NCBI GenBank assembly: GCA_000697335.1
Contig: JNEM01010588.1
Coordinates: 1-10,026 of the forward strand
Direction of reading: 5' to 3'
DNA length: 10,026 nt
Source: Conidiobolus incongruus B7586
Lineage: Eukaryota > Entomophthoromycota > Entomophthoromycetes > Entomophthorales > Conidiobolaceae
Shown here: in pieces, positions 1 through 7,751 of the stretch
How the letters are laid out: every line of letters starts with the position of its first letter
Numbering within the stretch: the first letter of the stretch is position 1
Position numbers and translations under genes: made by a program
The notes under the pieces: generated by a model
What the model saw: only the letters and a program-made list of their open reading frames with translations
Database searches by the model: none
Told to the model about the DNA's origin: nothing

Positions 1-1229
1 ATTTAAAAAAATATATATATTGATTATACTTTATATAAATTAACTACATATTTTTTAATTAAATTATATTAAAATTAAATATGAAATTTTTCAAAAAATA
101 ATAATTATATATAGTTAATTTTAATCGTCACTATTTAAATTAATATTTTAATAAAACAATATATTAAGATATATCTTTTAATTTGAATAAAAGTACCGTA
201 GTTACTTAATATTAATAATATAAATATATTATATAAAAATCAAAATTAAACTTGAATTAAATATTAAATATTGAAAATAATTATATTATAATTTAGCCAA
301 ATCTTAAAGTTCTAGATTAGCTCTAGTTAAATTAAACCTATTAAAATATAATTAAAAAAGGTATTTTTGCAAATTATTGCAATTGATCTAATTTATATTA
401 ATATGTATAATTTTTTATCAATATTATAATCAAAATATTAAGTTAAAATAATTTTTTATAAATAAATATCTTATAGTATTTTTCTTAAGGTTCTATAAAA
501 AATCTATTAAATATAAACTTTATATTGTTATTTTAGTATAATCATTATCAATTAGTATTTTTCATATAATCTGAAAACGCTTATTATTTTATATAATATT
601 TAAAAAGTATATAAAACTAAAGATTTAAAAGGATTCTCTAATTAGTTATAATTACAAAAAATTACCATATCTAATAAACTCACTAGACTATAACTTATAT
701 AATGATAATTGCTTTAGATAATGAAAAAAATAAACTTTTAAAATTAAAATTAATTTATAGAATATTAAATTTAATTTTGTATAAAATTTTTTTTGAATAT
801 TAAAAACTTGCTAATAATAGGTCAAAAAGTTATTAATGATCGAAGAGAATAATGATTGTATATTATATATTAAAATATTTATTTATATTCAATCACCAAG
901 AAATATTATTACTTGAAATTCAAAATAATATCAAAAAACTTTTGATGATAATTATTTAATTTCAGTATTATATAATAAAAATATTTAAATAATATTAATT
1001 AAAGAAAATCATCATATTAACTAATAAATATAATATTCAAAGATATTAATTTATTATTTATTTTACAAAAAATAATTTTTTTAACAATAATTTGTTAATA
1101 AAAATAAAAATTACAAAATTTGATATTTTTTTATTTATTATTTAGAAATTTTATTAATATTAATTATGAATAATGATTATTTTATTATTATATTTCAAAA
1201 TTGAGATTTATATTAATATGATGGTTATA
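1..1229. other. Extremely AT-rich spacer
   Basis: About 90% A+T in the first 240 bases by direct count of several lines, rising only slightly after that. Stops are dense in all six frames and I see no gene, RNA gene or repeat of note. Short runs of A, T and TA steps dominate. A few locally denser G/C spots (around 560-720 and 810-910) are too short to interpret. Confidence 0.8.
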
Positions 1230-1530
1230 TATATGGTAACCTGCTCGACCAACTTTATCTTGAAATCTATTACCTTATGGAGTCTTAGTCCCAAAAGACC
1301 TATCGCACCACTTCAAGGTCTTATTCTTCTAGCAACCCAATACGTTTCTTTACATTACTTACAGCCGACAATTGGTCTATAAAAGATACATTATTATCAT
1401 CACCTCCAGTCTTCTTTGAAGTCCATTAAACACTTAACAAATCCCAACAAAGCACCCTAACCTAAACTACTAAACAGACCATAAGCAAGCCGCTTCCTTT
1501 TCTATTATTAACGTTATACTATCAATTCAG
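1230..1530. other. Isolated GC-normal patch, possible gene relic or orphan promoter
   Basis: A sharply bounded stretch of roughly 35-40% GC within DNA of 10-15% GC. The plus strand carries ATTGG (1371-1375) directly before TATAAAAG (1378-1385), followed by a C-rich, G-poor 120 bases (about 35 C to 9 G over 1381-1500) resembling a fungal promoter and leader, but no gene follows. The minus strand has two short open stretches rich in charged residues in different frames: 34 codons at 1324-1425 (with GGDDNNVSFIDQL and VKKRIGLLEE) and another around 1231-1330 (with LKWCDRSFGTKT). They are not in one frame and I do not recognise a family. A plus-strand open frame of 69 codons (1173-1382) has a hydrophobic, unconvincing product. 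It could be a promoter remnant, a degraded coding end or part of an old mobile element. Confidence 0.4.
1378..1385 (+). promoter_or_regulatory. TATA-box-like TATAAAAG with adjacent ATTGG
   Basis: Canonical TATAAAAG preceded three bases earlier by ATTGG, a reverse CCAAT box at 1371-1375, inside the isolated GC-normal patch. It is worth noting because it sits in non-AT-saturated DNA, where such a match is less expected by chance. No downstream intact frame is seen, so a live promoter is doubtful. Confidence 0.25.
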
Positions 1531-1656
1531 TTGAACAACAAATTTTTAATATTTTTACAATTAACTATTGTAAAAGATTAAATATAAGGTTATAAATCAT
1601 AAAACTAATTAATTGTATTATATAAATTATAAATCTACTAAAGAATTAGTTGTTAT

Positions 1657-1672
1657 TATATATATATATATA
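1657..1672. repeat. (TA)8 microsatellite
   Basis: Eight uninterrupted TA units. Simple-sequence repeat in AT-rich spacer; no function implied. Confidence 0.9.
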
Positions 1673-2566
1673 GCTTTATAGTATATATTTATAATTAATT
1701 AATAAAATAAATTATATAATTTTTTTATTATTTTATTATTTTATTTGATTTCCTGAAAATCATAATTATTTCCTAAGGTTTAGAGCTATTTCTATTAATT
1801 TTATAATTATATTAAAATATTCAATATATTTTGACTAATATATTCAAAATCTAAATAGACTCACTGATATATTGAGTTAATTATGTTATTTTAATCATGA
1901 TCTTTTTTTGTACTATATTGGCTTTAACCTTTGATAATTAAAATAGATTTATATTAATTTTATAGTTTTTTTTAGTTTGAGATATTATTTAAAAATTAAA
2001 TATCATTATATTTAAGAATAGTTTAAAAATTATATTTATATTAATTTCATTTTTATAATCTGATTTTAAAACAAATATTATTTATTAAATTTTAATATCT
2101 TAAAATATTATTTTAAATATAATTTATTGGTGATATCTAAAATTAATAAATTTGTATTATATTAAAAATTACTATAAATTATAACAATTATTAAATTAAT
2201 AAGAATTAAATAACTCAATAGATTGAATTTTAAGATTATTATTTTATATGCAATTTATATAAAATTAATTATAAACTTGAATAATAACAAGATTATTATA
2301 AATAAAGTTTTTATTTAAATTATAATAATGATCAATGGTATATTAAAAGAATTATTTTTAAAATATTAATATAATAATTTTTTTATTTACCAAGTTTTTT
2401 AAAATGTTATCTAGTTCATATAATATATTAATCAATATAACAATATTCGAATAAATTAATAACGATAGTATTTAAATATCTTTTAAAAAATGGTTTGATT
2501 TTTTTAATTAATTCAATATATCCAAATTTTAAATTATATAGATAGAAAGATTAATAAGGACTATTC

Positions 2567-2580
2567 ATATATATATATAT
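2567..2580. repeat. (AT)7 microsatellite
   Basis: Seven uninterrupted AT units following ATTC. Simple-sequence repeat; no function implied. Confidence 0.85.
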
Positions 2581-2754
2581 TAAATTTAGCTAGTATTATT
2601 TTGGTTAAAATAAAAAACAATATTGTATATTTAAAATATTTTTCTAAAAATATTAATTTTTTAATATAAAAAATAATTTTATTTGTAATAATATGATATT
2701 TAATCAAAATAACCAAAGTATATAAATTTTAAGTTTTATATTAAAATTATTAAA

Positions 2755-4368
2755 TATGATTGAAAACTCCTTATTGAAGTTATCATACAACCGGATATTT
2801 ACATAATTTTTTAAATTCTTACACTAAAATAATGAGTTTATTATTTTTATCATTATAATAAATTTCTCAATAATTCAAAATTAACTCATCAATCAATATA
2901 AATACCAACACTCATTATTAATTACCAAATAAATAAATAAATACCAATAGTTAGGTAACTAAAATCAACTATTAAGGATACTCATAATATTGAAATAATT
3001 AATAAATTTCATCTACACTATATTTCCTTTTATTTAAACATATAAACTCAAATAGCTTGATAAGATAAAATATTCCAATATTTACAAAAAATGTGACTTT
3101 GATTATAAATTTACAAAATATCCTAATTTAAATAAATATTGAAATTATTATAATGCATCAATAATATTAATTATCTCACATTAATTTTCAATATAAGAAA
3201 TTAAAATTATAATCTTTAAATTTGTTTTTATTATAATCAATTAAAAAAAGAACTTTTTTTGATAATTGGTATAATTAATAAACTGAAATTTCCATTAAAA
3301 TAAATTATTAAAAAAATTTTTTTAAAATATCTAATATGGAAATTTTTATATTAATTTATAAAATTTTTTAAATTAGTTAATATAGTTTTTATTTTCATAT
3401 GTTTAACTTGGTTAAAAAGTTTTAAAATACAGGTAAGCTTAAGGTTCTGATTATTTAAATGTCAAATTTAATCTTATTTAATTTAAGAAAGGATATTAAT
3501 CACTTAAAAAGAGTAATCATAATATTAAAATCTATATTTAAATTAAATGTACACAAATTGATATTTAATATATGATCATATTTTTCACCAAATATCTTAC
3601 CTGAAGATTGAAACCATAATTTCACAATATGCAACAATCAATTAATAATACATCCGAAATAAATTAGAACTTAATCAATTAAATTGATGTATTTTGATCC
3701 AATACAGGATTTGAAGATTGAAAAATTTTAAATTAAACAGGTAATTGACCGTTGATTAAATGAAATAAATGCTATCAATCTTCGGTTACTTATCAGTATT
3801 TGTAATGTGATAATTGATTTTATATGGATAACATTTTTAACAATATTTGATTTTTGAATTTTAATTTAAATAGATTATTATAACAAAATAATAAATATCT
3901 CTCTATTTAATATTAACTTCAGTGAATATCTTGGCAATATTTGATAAATAGTACAAAAAAATCAACTCAATTCATTATAAAATAATAATCCAAATTTTAT
4001 TACTGAAAATTATGAATGTCAAAATTCAATCACCTCAATATTCATTACAATTTAATTTAACCCAGTTCTTACCACTTATAGCATCCAATAATCATCAAGC
4101 ACTAAATTAATCATAAATATTTATTGAGAAAAAAAATAATAAAATAATAATTTGAGTATAGTAATCAAAATTGATTGAACTTAAGTCTAAAGTAATTAAG
4201 CCACAAATACTGGTCAATTATAATCAATTTTTTATAAATATAATTACCGAAAAGTTAACAATTTTATTAAAAAGTGAAGATAAAAAATAGAATAATATAT
4301 TTATATATGTATTTGTCAATTACTGATAATTTATTAATAAAAAATTTCAAAACTATTTTTTTATAAAA
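2755..4368. other. AT-rich intergenic region with C-skewed patches
   Basis: Slightly less AT-rich than the left end, but with no frame that stays open long enough to call. Two patches are strongly C-over-G on the plus strand: about 2881-3030 (24 C to 6 G) and 4021-4120 (22 C to 3 G). A 12-base direct repeat TGAAGATTGAAA occurs at 3602-3613 and 3712-3723, with the related inverse CAATCTTC near 3776. A short palindrome (ATCAATT/AATTGAT, 3674-3688) sits between the copies. Splice-donor-like CAGGTAAG occurs near 3431 without exons around it. It may be decayed older sequence, but nothing is identifiable. Confidence 0.55.
3602..3723 (+). repeat. Pair of 12-base direct repeats, TGAAGATTGAAA
   Basis: Exact copies at 3602-3613 and 3712-3723, 110 bases apart, with partly similar flanks (ACC versus ATT just before the copies). 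A 12-base match over this distance is mildly unlikely by chance given the G content. It could be a trace of an old tandem duplication, but no longer alignment is obvious by eye. Confidence 0.4.
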
Positions 4369-4398
4369 ATTAATAATAATAATATTATTATTATTAAT
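4369..4398. repeat. Perfect 30-bp palindrome of TAA/TTA units
   Basis: Starting ATTAATAATAATAAT and followed at once by its exact reverse complement, with the centre between 4383 and 4384. All 15 pairs match and there is no loop spacer. It is four TAA-type units meeting four TTA-type units head to head, so it could arise from microsatellite growth around a short palindrome. It lies about 280 bases past the gene's stop codon and could extrude as a cruciform, or fold as a hairpin if transcribed. Confidence 0.9.
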
Positions 4399-4676
4399 GA
4401 AAAAAAAATTTAAATTTTTAAATTAACATAAATAAATATATATAAATTTTATATTAAAAATTTAATTTTTATTTAAGAGAAAATTATAAAATTAAAATAA
4501 AAAAAATAAAAAATTTTTGTAATAAATTTATCATTAAAAATATAATAATAATAATAATAAATACAAAAGTGTATAGTTAGTTTAAAAAAAAAGTACAAAA
4601 TTGATATATAAAATAATAAATTAATGTAACAAAAAATGATTTTTCTCCTTATTTCCTCCAACCAATTGTGGTCCGA
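4399..4676 (-). other. 3' flank of the zinc-finger gene, T-rich on the sense strand
   Basis: Composition falls abruptly from gene-like to about 85% AT or more within some 40 bases of the stop codon. The sense (minus) strand is T-rich, as expected of a fungal 3' UTR. The nearest AATAAA in gene orientation is at 4473-4468, about 204 bases past the stop, but in DNA this AT-rich such a hexamer occurs by chance. No convincing cleavage signal can be singled out. A 62-codon minus-strand open frame here (4473-4661), almost all Ile, Phe, Tyr and Lys, is judged a chance product of composition. Confidence 0.35.
4543..4561. repeat. TAA/ATA trinucleotide microsatellite
   Basis: About six consecutive TAA units in the 3' flank of the zinc-finger gene, probably inside or near its 3' UTR. 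It reads TTA on the gene strand. Simple repeats of this type are common in AT-rich fungal genomes and are likely to vary in length between strains. Confidence 0.85.
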
Positions 4677-6038
4677 TTACCTGCGGCGAGGGAGGGTATT
4701 CTTAGGTTTATGATACACGTGACACTTGTGAGCATGACGGAACCAGAGCACTGAATTCCTGCGTTTGGTGCTGGACACTTGGATCCAGTTATGGCATTGG
4801 TGACACAAGCCTTCAACTGTTTCGTTATCTCGTGTTCGAGTTCGGACGGGTGCGCAGAAGAATTTCCCTGAGGTAGATGATATGCCGTGATAGAATTGTT
4901 TGTGGTACCAGAATGCAGAATTCTTTAGCTGCAGCCACTTTCCTGGTTCACACAAATCACAATATCCTTCTTTGAGATGACCACTGTAGCGAACCCATTG
5001 GGGTGTATACATATCACCATTATAGCGCAAATTTTGTCTCTTAGGGGTGGCTTCAGGATCATTGGGATTACTGGGAGGTGGAGCAGATGACACAACAGGC
5101 TCCATCACATCTCCCGATCCAGATAAATTGGTAGCTACATTGTTTACAAGTAAGCTAGAAGGTTCGTTCAAGCCATGAACTGCTTCAGAAGCAACAAAGG
5201 CTTCAGAAGTGGGGAAGATAGAGTCAATACCACTCACTTCCATTTTGGGTTTTGGGAATGGTTTACGTCTTGCGCCCATACTTATATCATTGCCCATATC
5301 AAAATTAGGACCAAAATCCATTTGATTATCCACCATTCCTCCAGGATAAACATTGTTATTAGACATTACTGGAAGTCCAAACTGCGACTTGGAGTTGGAA
5401 TAGTTGGATCCTTGGTTATTATAGTTAACATCCCATCCCATATCATTGCTGCTCTGGTAATAGTTATTACTTAAAAAGTTATTATCATTAGCCACTCCAT
5501 TGATGAAATCGTTGCCATATCCACCATATGGATGTTGATATTGAGCATCACCATGGGGAGCGGACAAAGATCTGGTCATATCAGCCGCAAGATGAGGGAA
5601 GGAATGGGAGAGTGTGCTATTAACAGGCGCAGCTTGACTAGAATTAGGCTGATATTGGGAAGTATTAGGAAACGCAAGTTTACTTGAAGAATTTGCGTTA
5701 TCCATACTAAATAAAGTAGTGGTAGGAATTTCACGAGAAGTACCACTAGTTACAGAAGTGCTAAAAGGGAAAGCACTAGAAGATTCATTGTTATTGCCGT
5801 AGCTGGAAGTAGTTTTGAAGCTAGGCATACTAGTAATTCTTTGCATTTCCGAACCTAAATAAGAAGCACTATTGTTGAATAAAGAAGGTTTTAAAAATGA
5901 TGAAGTTCCTGTCGCGGACGTTGAGTTGATATTAGCTGCTGTAGATGGTGCTGACCTGGCTAAATCCAAAGGATCAATAGTTGCAAGCTTTTGATCTGGG
6001 GAAAAATGAGAAGACAGTTGAGTTGTAGATTCATACAT
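4677..6038 (-). CDS. Rua1-type C-terminal zinc-finger transcription regulator
   Basis: Probable nuclear DNA-binding regulator of 453 residues, intronless as seen. The C-terminal part, about residues 331-446 (genomic 4700-5046), matches the fungal Rua1 C-terminal domain (formerly DUF4451). A first finger has C360, C363, H379 and H384 (CDLC...YHKQFYH). A second has C412 and C415, then the cluster H435, H437, C439, H440, H443 (RHAHKCHVYH). Rua1 of Ustilago maydis, the namesake, controls a glycolipid cluster; the target here is unknown. Residues 1-330 are Ser/Asn/Thr-rich and look disordered, with an Asn/Tyr/Gly-rich tract near 171-220, a basic NLS-like patch ARRKPFPKPK at 256-265 and a 14-3-3-type motif RSLSAP at 156-161. 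The start is the ATG at 6036-6038, with A at -3. The frame stays open 27 bases further to a GTG, which is not a credible fungal start, and an in-frame TAA lies just upstream. It is much richer in GC than its flanks. I am confident of the family, not of the target or of an ortholog name. Confidence 0.93.
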   Translation of the reverse strand: MYESTTQLSSHFSPDQKLATIDPLDLARSAPSTAANINSTSATGTSSFLKPSLFNNSASYLGSEMQRITSMPSFKTTSSYGNNNESSSAFPFSTSVTSGTSREIPTTTLFSMDNANSSSKLAFPNTSQYQPNSSQAAPVNSTLSHSFPHLAADMTRSLSAPHGDAQYQHPYGGYGNDFINGVANDNNFLSNNYYQSSNDMGWDVNYNNQGSNYSNSKSQFGLPVMSNNNVYPGGMVDNQMDFGPNFDMGNDISMGARRKPFPKPKMEVSGIDSIFPTSEAFVASEAVHGLNEPSSLLVNNVATNLSGSGDVMEPVVSSAPPPSNPNDPEATPKRQNLRYNGDMYTPQWVRYSGHLKEGYCDLCEPGKWLQLKNSAFWYHKQFYHGISSTSGKFFCAPVRTRTRDNETVEGLCHQCHNWIQVSSTKRRNSVLWFRHAHKCHVYHKPKNTLPRRR

Positions 6039-6203
6039 GCTGGGTTTATATATAAAATTATGCACTTGGGGTAGTGATTTAAATTACAATCAGGGCAGGA
6101 ATAATCAAGATAAGAATAATGTACAGGAAGGTAAAGAGAATAAGTTTTAAGTTGTGTGTGATGAGAAATGAATCGGTTGAACAGCTATGCATCGTCTTAT
6201 ATA
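6039..6203 (-). promoter_or_regulatory. TATA box and 5' leader of the zinc-finger gene
   Basis: Read on the minus strand, TATATAAG lies at 6203-6196, 158 bases before the ATG at 6038. The stretch after it is pyrimidine-rich with CA-rich runs (for example CATCACACACAACTT), as in many fungal leaders. The only ATG between the TATA box and the chosen start is at 6190-6192, four bases past the box and so probably not transcribed. It would open a 37-codon frame ending at 6079. A second TATATAAA at 6054-6047 is too close to the start codon to be its TATA box. The AG directly before the CATG of the start (ACCCAG) could be a splice acceptor of a leader intron, but no convincing donor stands out. The exact transcription start cannot be read from sequence. 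Confidence 0.5.
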
Positions 6204-6283
6204 CATTTGGAGTAAAAGACCTTGATTAACTCTGAAATACAAAGTTTCATTTTGTTTAATTTTTTTACTTGATAAAATTCCAA

Positions 6284-6288
6284 ATTGG
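6284..6288 (-). promoter_or_regulatory. CCAAT box, proximal
   Basis: ATTGG on the plus strand reads CCAAT in the direction of the zinc-finger gene, about 80 bases upstream of its TATA box. CCAAT boxes bind the Hap/NF-Y complex in fungi. The position is plausible, but a 5-mer alone is weak evidence; the pairing with the box at 6352-6356 strengthens it. Confidence 0.35.
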
Positions 6289-6351
6289 TCACAAAGTTTC
6301 AGTTTTAACCAGTCAAATCTCGAGTAAGTACATCAATCCATTGTGGACTTG

Positions 6352-6356
6352 ATTGG
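6352..6356 (-). promoter_or_regulatory. CCAAT box, distal (CCAATCA)
   Basis: On the minus strand this reads ACCAATCA, the extended form preferred by NF-Y/Hap complexes, in the same orientation as the gene and about 150 bases upstream of the TATA box. A third minus-strand CCAAT lies at 6658-6662, farther out. Function is inferred from motif, orientation and spacing only. Confidence 0.4.
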
Positions 6357-6439
6357 TTGAGAGCTGCTCTGAGATTTTGTACATTTTTAGCCATTAGTTT
6401 GGTTTAATATTAATATTAAGAATTTATTTGTTATAAACG

Positions 6440-6915
6440 AATATAACATGATCTATTAAGGAATAATCTATATTTCAAAAAGGAAATATAGTGATATGAA
6501 AAGAGTTAACTTGGCTTCCAGGAATAGATCCCTTTATTTGAAATATCTTTTCCTCTAATCCAACTAAATCGGAAATCAAGTTAAATTTGAAATCGCTAGT
6601 AATAATAAAAAATCAGGTTTTAACCGAAAAAAGAATATTATGCGGTTCTAACGGATCATTGGTTTCTCTCAACTTGTTCAGAAAAGTTCCAATTATAGTC
6701 AATTTTAATCAGAATGCAAACCTGTGCATATTTTGCTGAGTAAAATATTTGTACTGGATTCATCATGCATTAATGTTTTGATTTCTTGATTTATTCACAG
6801 AGGATATTTTAAGATTTTTAAGTTTTTAATTGATACTTGAAAAGTAAAACCAAGAACATGACTAATAGCAGGGTTTGTTTGCGTTAGTATACTCTCGCAT
6901 AAGGTTACAGTTTAA
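6440..6915 (-). other. Intermediate-GC stretch with broken open frames, doubtful gene relic
   Basis: About one third GC, well above the spacer. The minus strand has several open stretches in different frames whose predicted residues look protein-like, but each is closed by stops and no start or family is recognisable. The plus strand is also open without an ATG for 65 codons (6542-6736). Long gaps between stops on both strands are partly expected at this composition, so the case for an ancient coding remnant is weak. The alternative is simply a long promoter region of the zinc-finger gene, common for regulators. Confidence 0.25.
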
Positions 6916-7146
6916 GAGTGTATTGATAAAATATGCTTTGCATACTATTTTATATTAATTTAGTTTAGCAATGTCAAGGTACTAATTTTTTATCATAGTT
7001 TAAATTATTGTTTTTAATAAAAATTTTTATGTAATTTTTACCAAAAGGCTAAATGCTCACACTGATCCACGAATTTTCAAACACCTTTCAACTAATCAAA
7101 TCGATTATCTGAAACGTAATCCACCAATCATAGCCAATAATCAATC

Positions 7147-7337
7147 AAGAAAAAATTTGGGTCTAAAAAATGAACTTGTTTAAAAATTAGTGGAACAAAT
7201 AATCGAGGTAATGATAGCAATTTCATTATATTTAGATTTGTAATTTTATTGTGTTCATTAGTTTTAAATTTAATGAAATTGCTATCATTAAATCATTGAA
7301 ATTCAATTTTGTTCAATTATTTTTAGATTTTTTTCTT
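7147..7337. repeat. Nested inverted repeat, MITE-like remnant or hairpin locus
   Basis: A perfect 20-bp inverted repeat (7209-7228 with 7271-7290; arms begin TAATGATAGC and end GCTATCATTA) encloses a 42-base middle. Outside it, three more blocks match in inverted, nested order: 7191-7199 with 7308-7316 (8 of 9), 7161-7169 with 7320-7328 (8 of 9), and 7147-7155 with 7329-7337 (9 of 9, A/T-rich). The gaps between blocks differ on the two sides, so this is an imperfect inverted repeat of about 190 bases with insertions or deletions. That shape fits a small non-autonomous DNA transposon or a hairpin transcript. No clear target-site duplication was found and there is no coding content. Confidence 0.6.
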
Positions 7338-7353
7338 TAATTTTTTAAAGAAA
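7332..7353. repeat. Short hairpin, 9-bp stem
   Basis: TTTCTTTAA, four T, then TTAAAGAAA: a perfect 9-bp stem with a 4-base loop, overlapping the right edge of the larger inverted repeat. It is low complexity and likely incidental, though it could form part of that element's terminal structure. Confidence 0.4.
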
Positions 7354-7751
7354 GTATTTATCATCTTAATTAATTTTATTTTATAAATAAGCATCATCAG
7401 CAACAGTATTAATAATTTGAATTTGATAAAGTTAAAAATGGCTTCTTTGAATATACATTTTAAGAGATAGTAATTCTTTCAATTGTATACCAAGTTTTTT
7501 TCAATTAAAATGCTTGAAAATTTTAAATCACAAAATTATTAATTTAATAATGGAATTTTTATGTAAAGTGCACTAAGATAACATTAATAATATAACCACG
7601 TGAATTGAAGGGTATATGCAGATAATCTTTCAGCATATTCTTATAATCTAGTGAAAATTAATCAAATTATTATATTAAATAAAATTTTAATTTTTTATAT
7701 AAGCGGTGTTTTTTTAAAAAATTTATTATATTGATATTTTTATCTTAATTT
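7354..7751. other. AT-rich spacer
   Basis: No credible coding frame. It contains a single palindromic E-box CACGTG at 7597-7602, which is rare in DNA of this composition but isolated and 1.5 kb from the only gene. Nothing else stands out. Confidence 0.6.

Larger units (their letters stand above)
1531..2754. other. AT-rich spacer with dinucleotide tracts
   Basis: Very AT-rich with frequent stops in all frames. It holds a (TA)8 tract at 1657-1672 and an (AT)7 tract at 2567-2580. I see no gene, RNA gene or long repeat. Confidence 0.75.
6204..6439 (-). promoter_or_regulatory. Upstream regulatory region of the zinc-finger gene
   Basis: Moderately AT-rich DNA directly upstream of the TATA box, containing the two CCAAT boxes listed separately. 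It is clearly less AT-saturated than distant spacer, consistent with a constrained promoter. No coding frame is credible here. Its outer limit is arbitrary, because the intermediate composition continues to about 7200. Confidence 0.4.

Noticed and set aside
1173-1382. Plus-strand open frame of 69 codons
   Set aside because: The first part is AT-noise and the remainder has no recognisable motif; it ends in the TATA-like sequence. It is noted only as part of the odd patch at 1230-1530.
1455-1467. Telomere-like CCCTAACCTAAAC
   Set aside because: Only about one and a half imperfect units; too short to call an interstitial telomere repeat.
1-4368. RIP (repeat-induced point mutation) as cause of the AT richness
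   Set aside because: TA-rich sequence fits, but no duplicated element is identifiable, CpG does not look clearly depleted in the first 1.2 kb, and some patches are strand-skewed. Dinucleotide indices and a genome-wide repeat search would be needed.
4473-4661. Minus-strand open frame of 62 codons after the gene
   Set aside because: Nearly all Ile, Phe, Tyr and Lys, including a run of Tyr from the TAA/TTA microsatellite; typical of chance frames in AT-saturated DNA.
5175-5474. Plus-strand open frame of 99 codons
   Set aside because: It lies entirely within the zinc-finger gene on the opposite strand, has no recognisable motif, and its composition mirrors the real gene.
6039-6065. Nine-codon N-terminal extension of the zinc-finger protein beginning at GTG
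   Set aside because: GTG is not a normal start in fungal nuclear genes, and a good ATG with A at -3 follows at 6036-6038.
6079-6192. Upstream open frame of 37 codons in the leader, hydrophobic
   Set aside because: Its ATG is four bases from the TATA box, so it is probably upstream of the transcription start.
7597-7602. E-box CACGTG as a regulatory site
   Set aside because: A single 6-base palindrome 1.5 kb from the only gene; another CACGTG occurs inside the coding region, so a chance match is likely.
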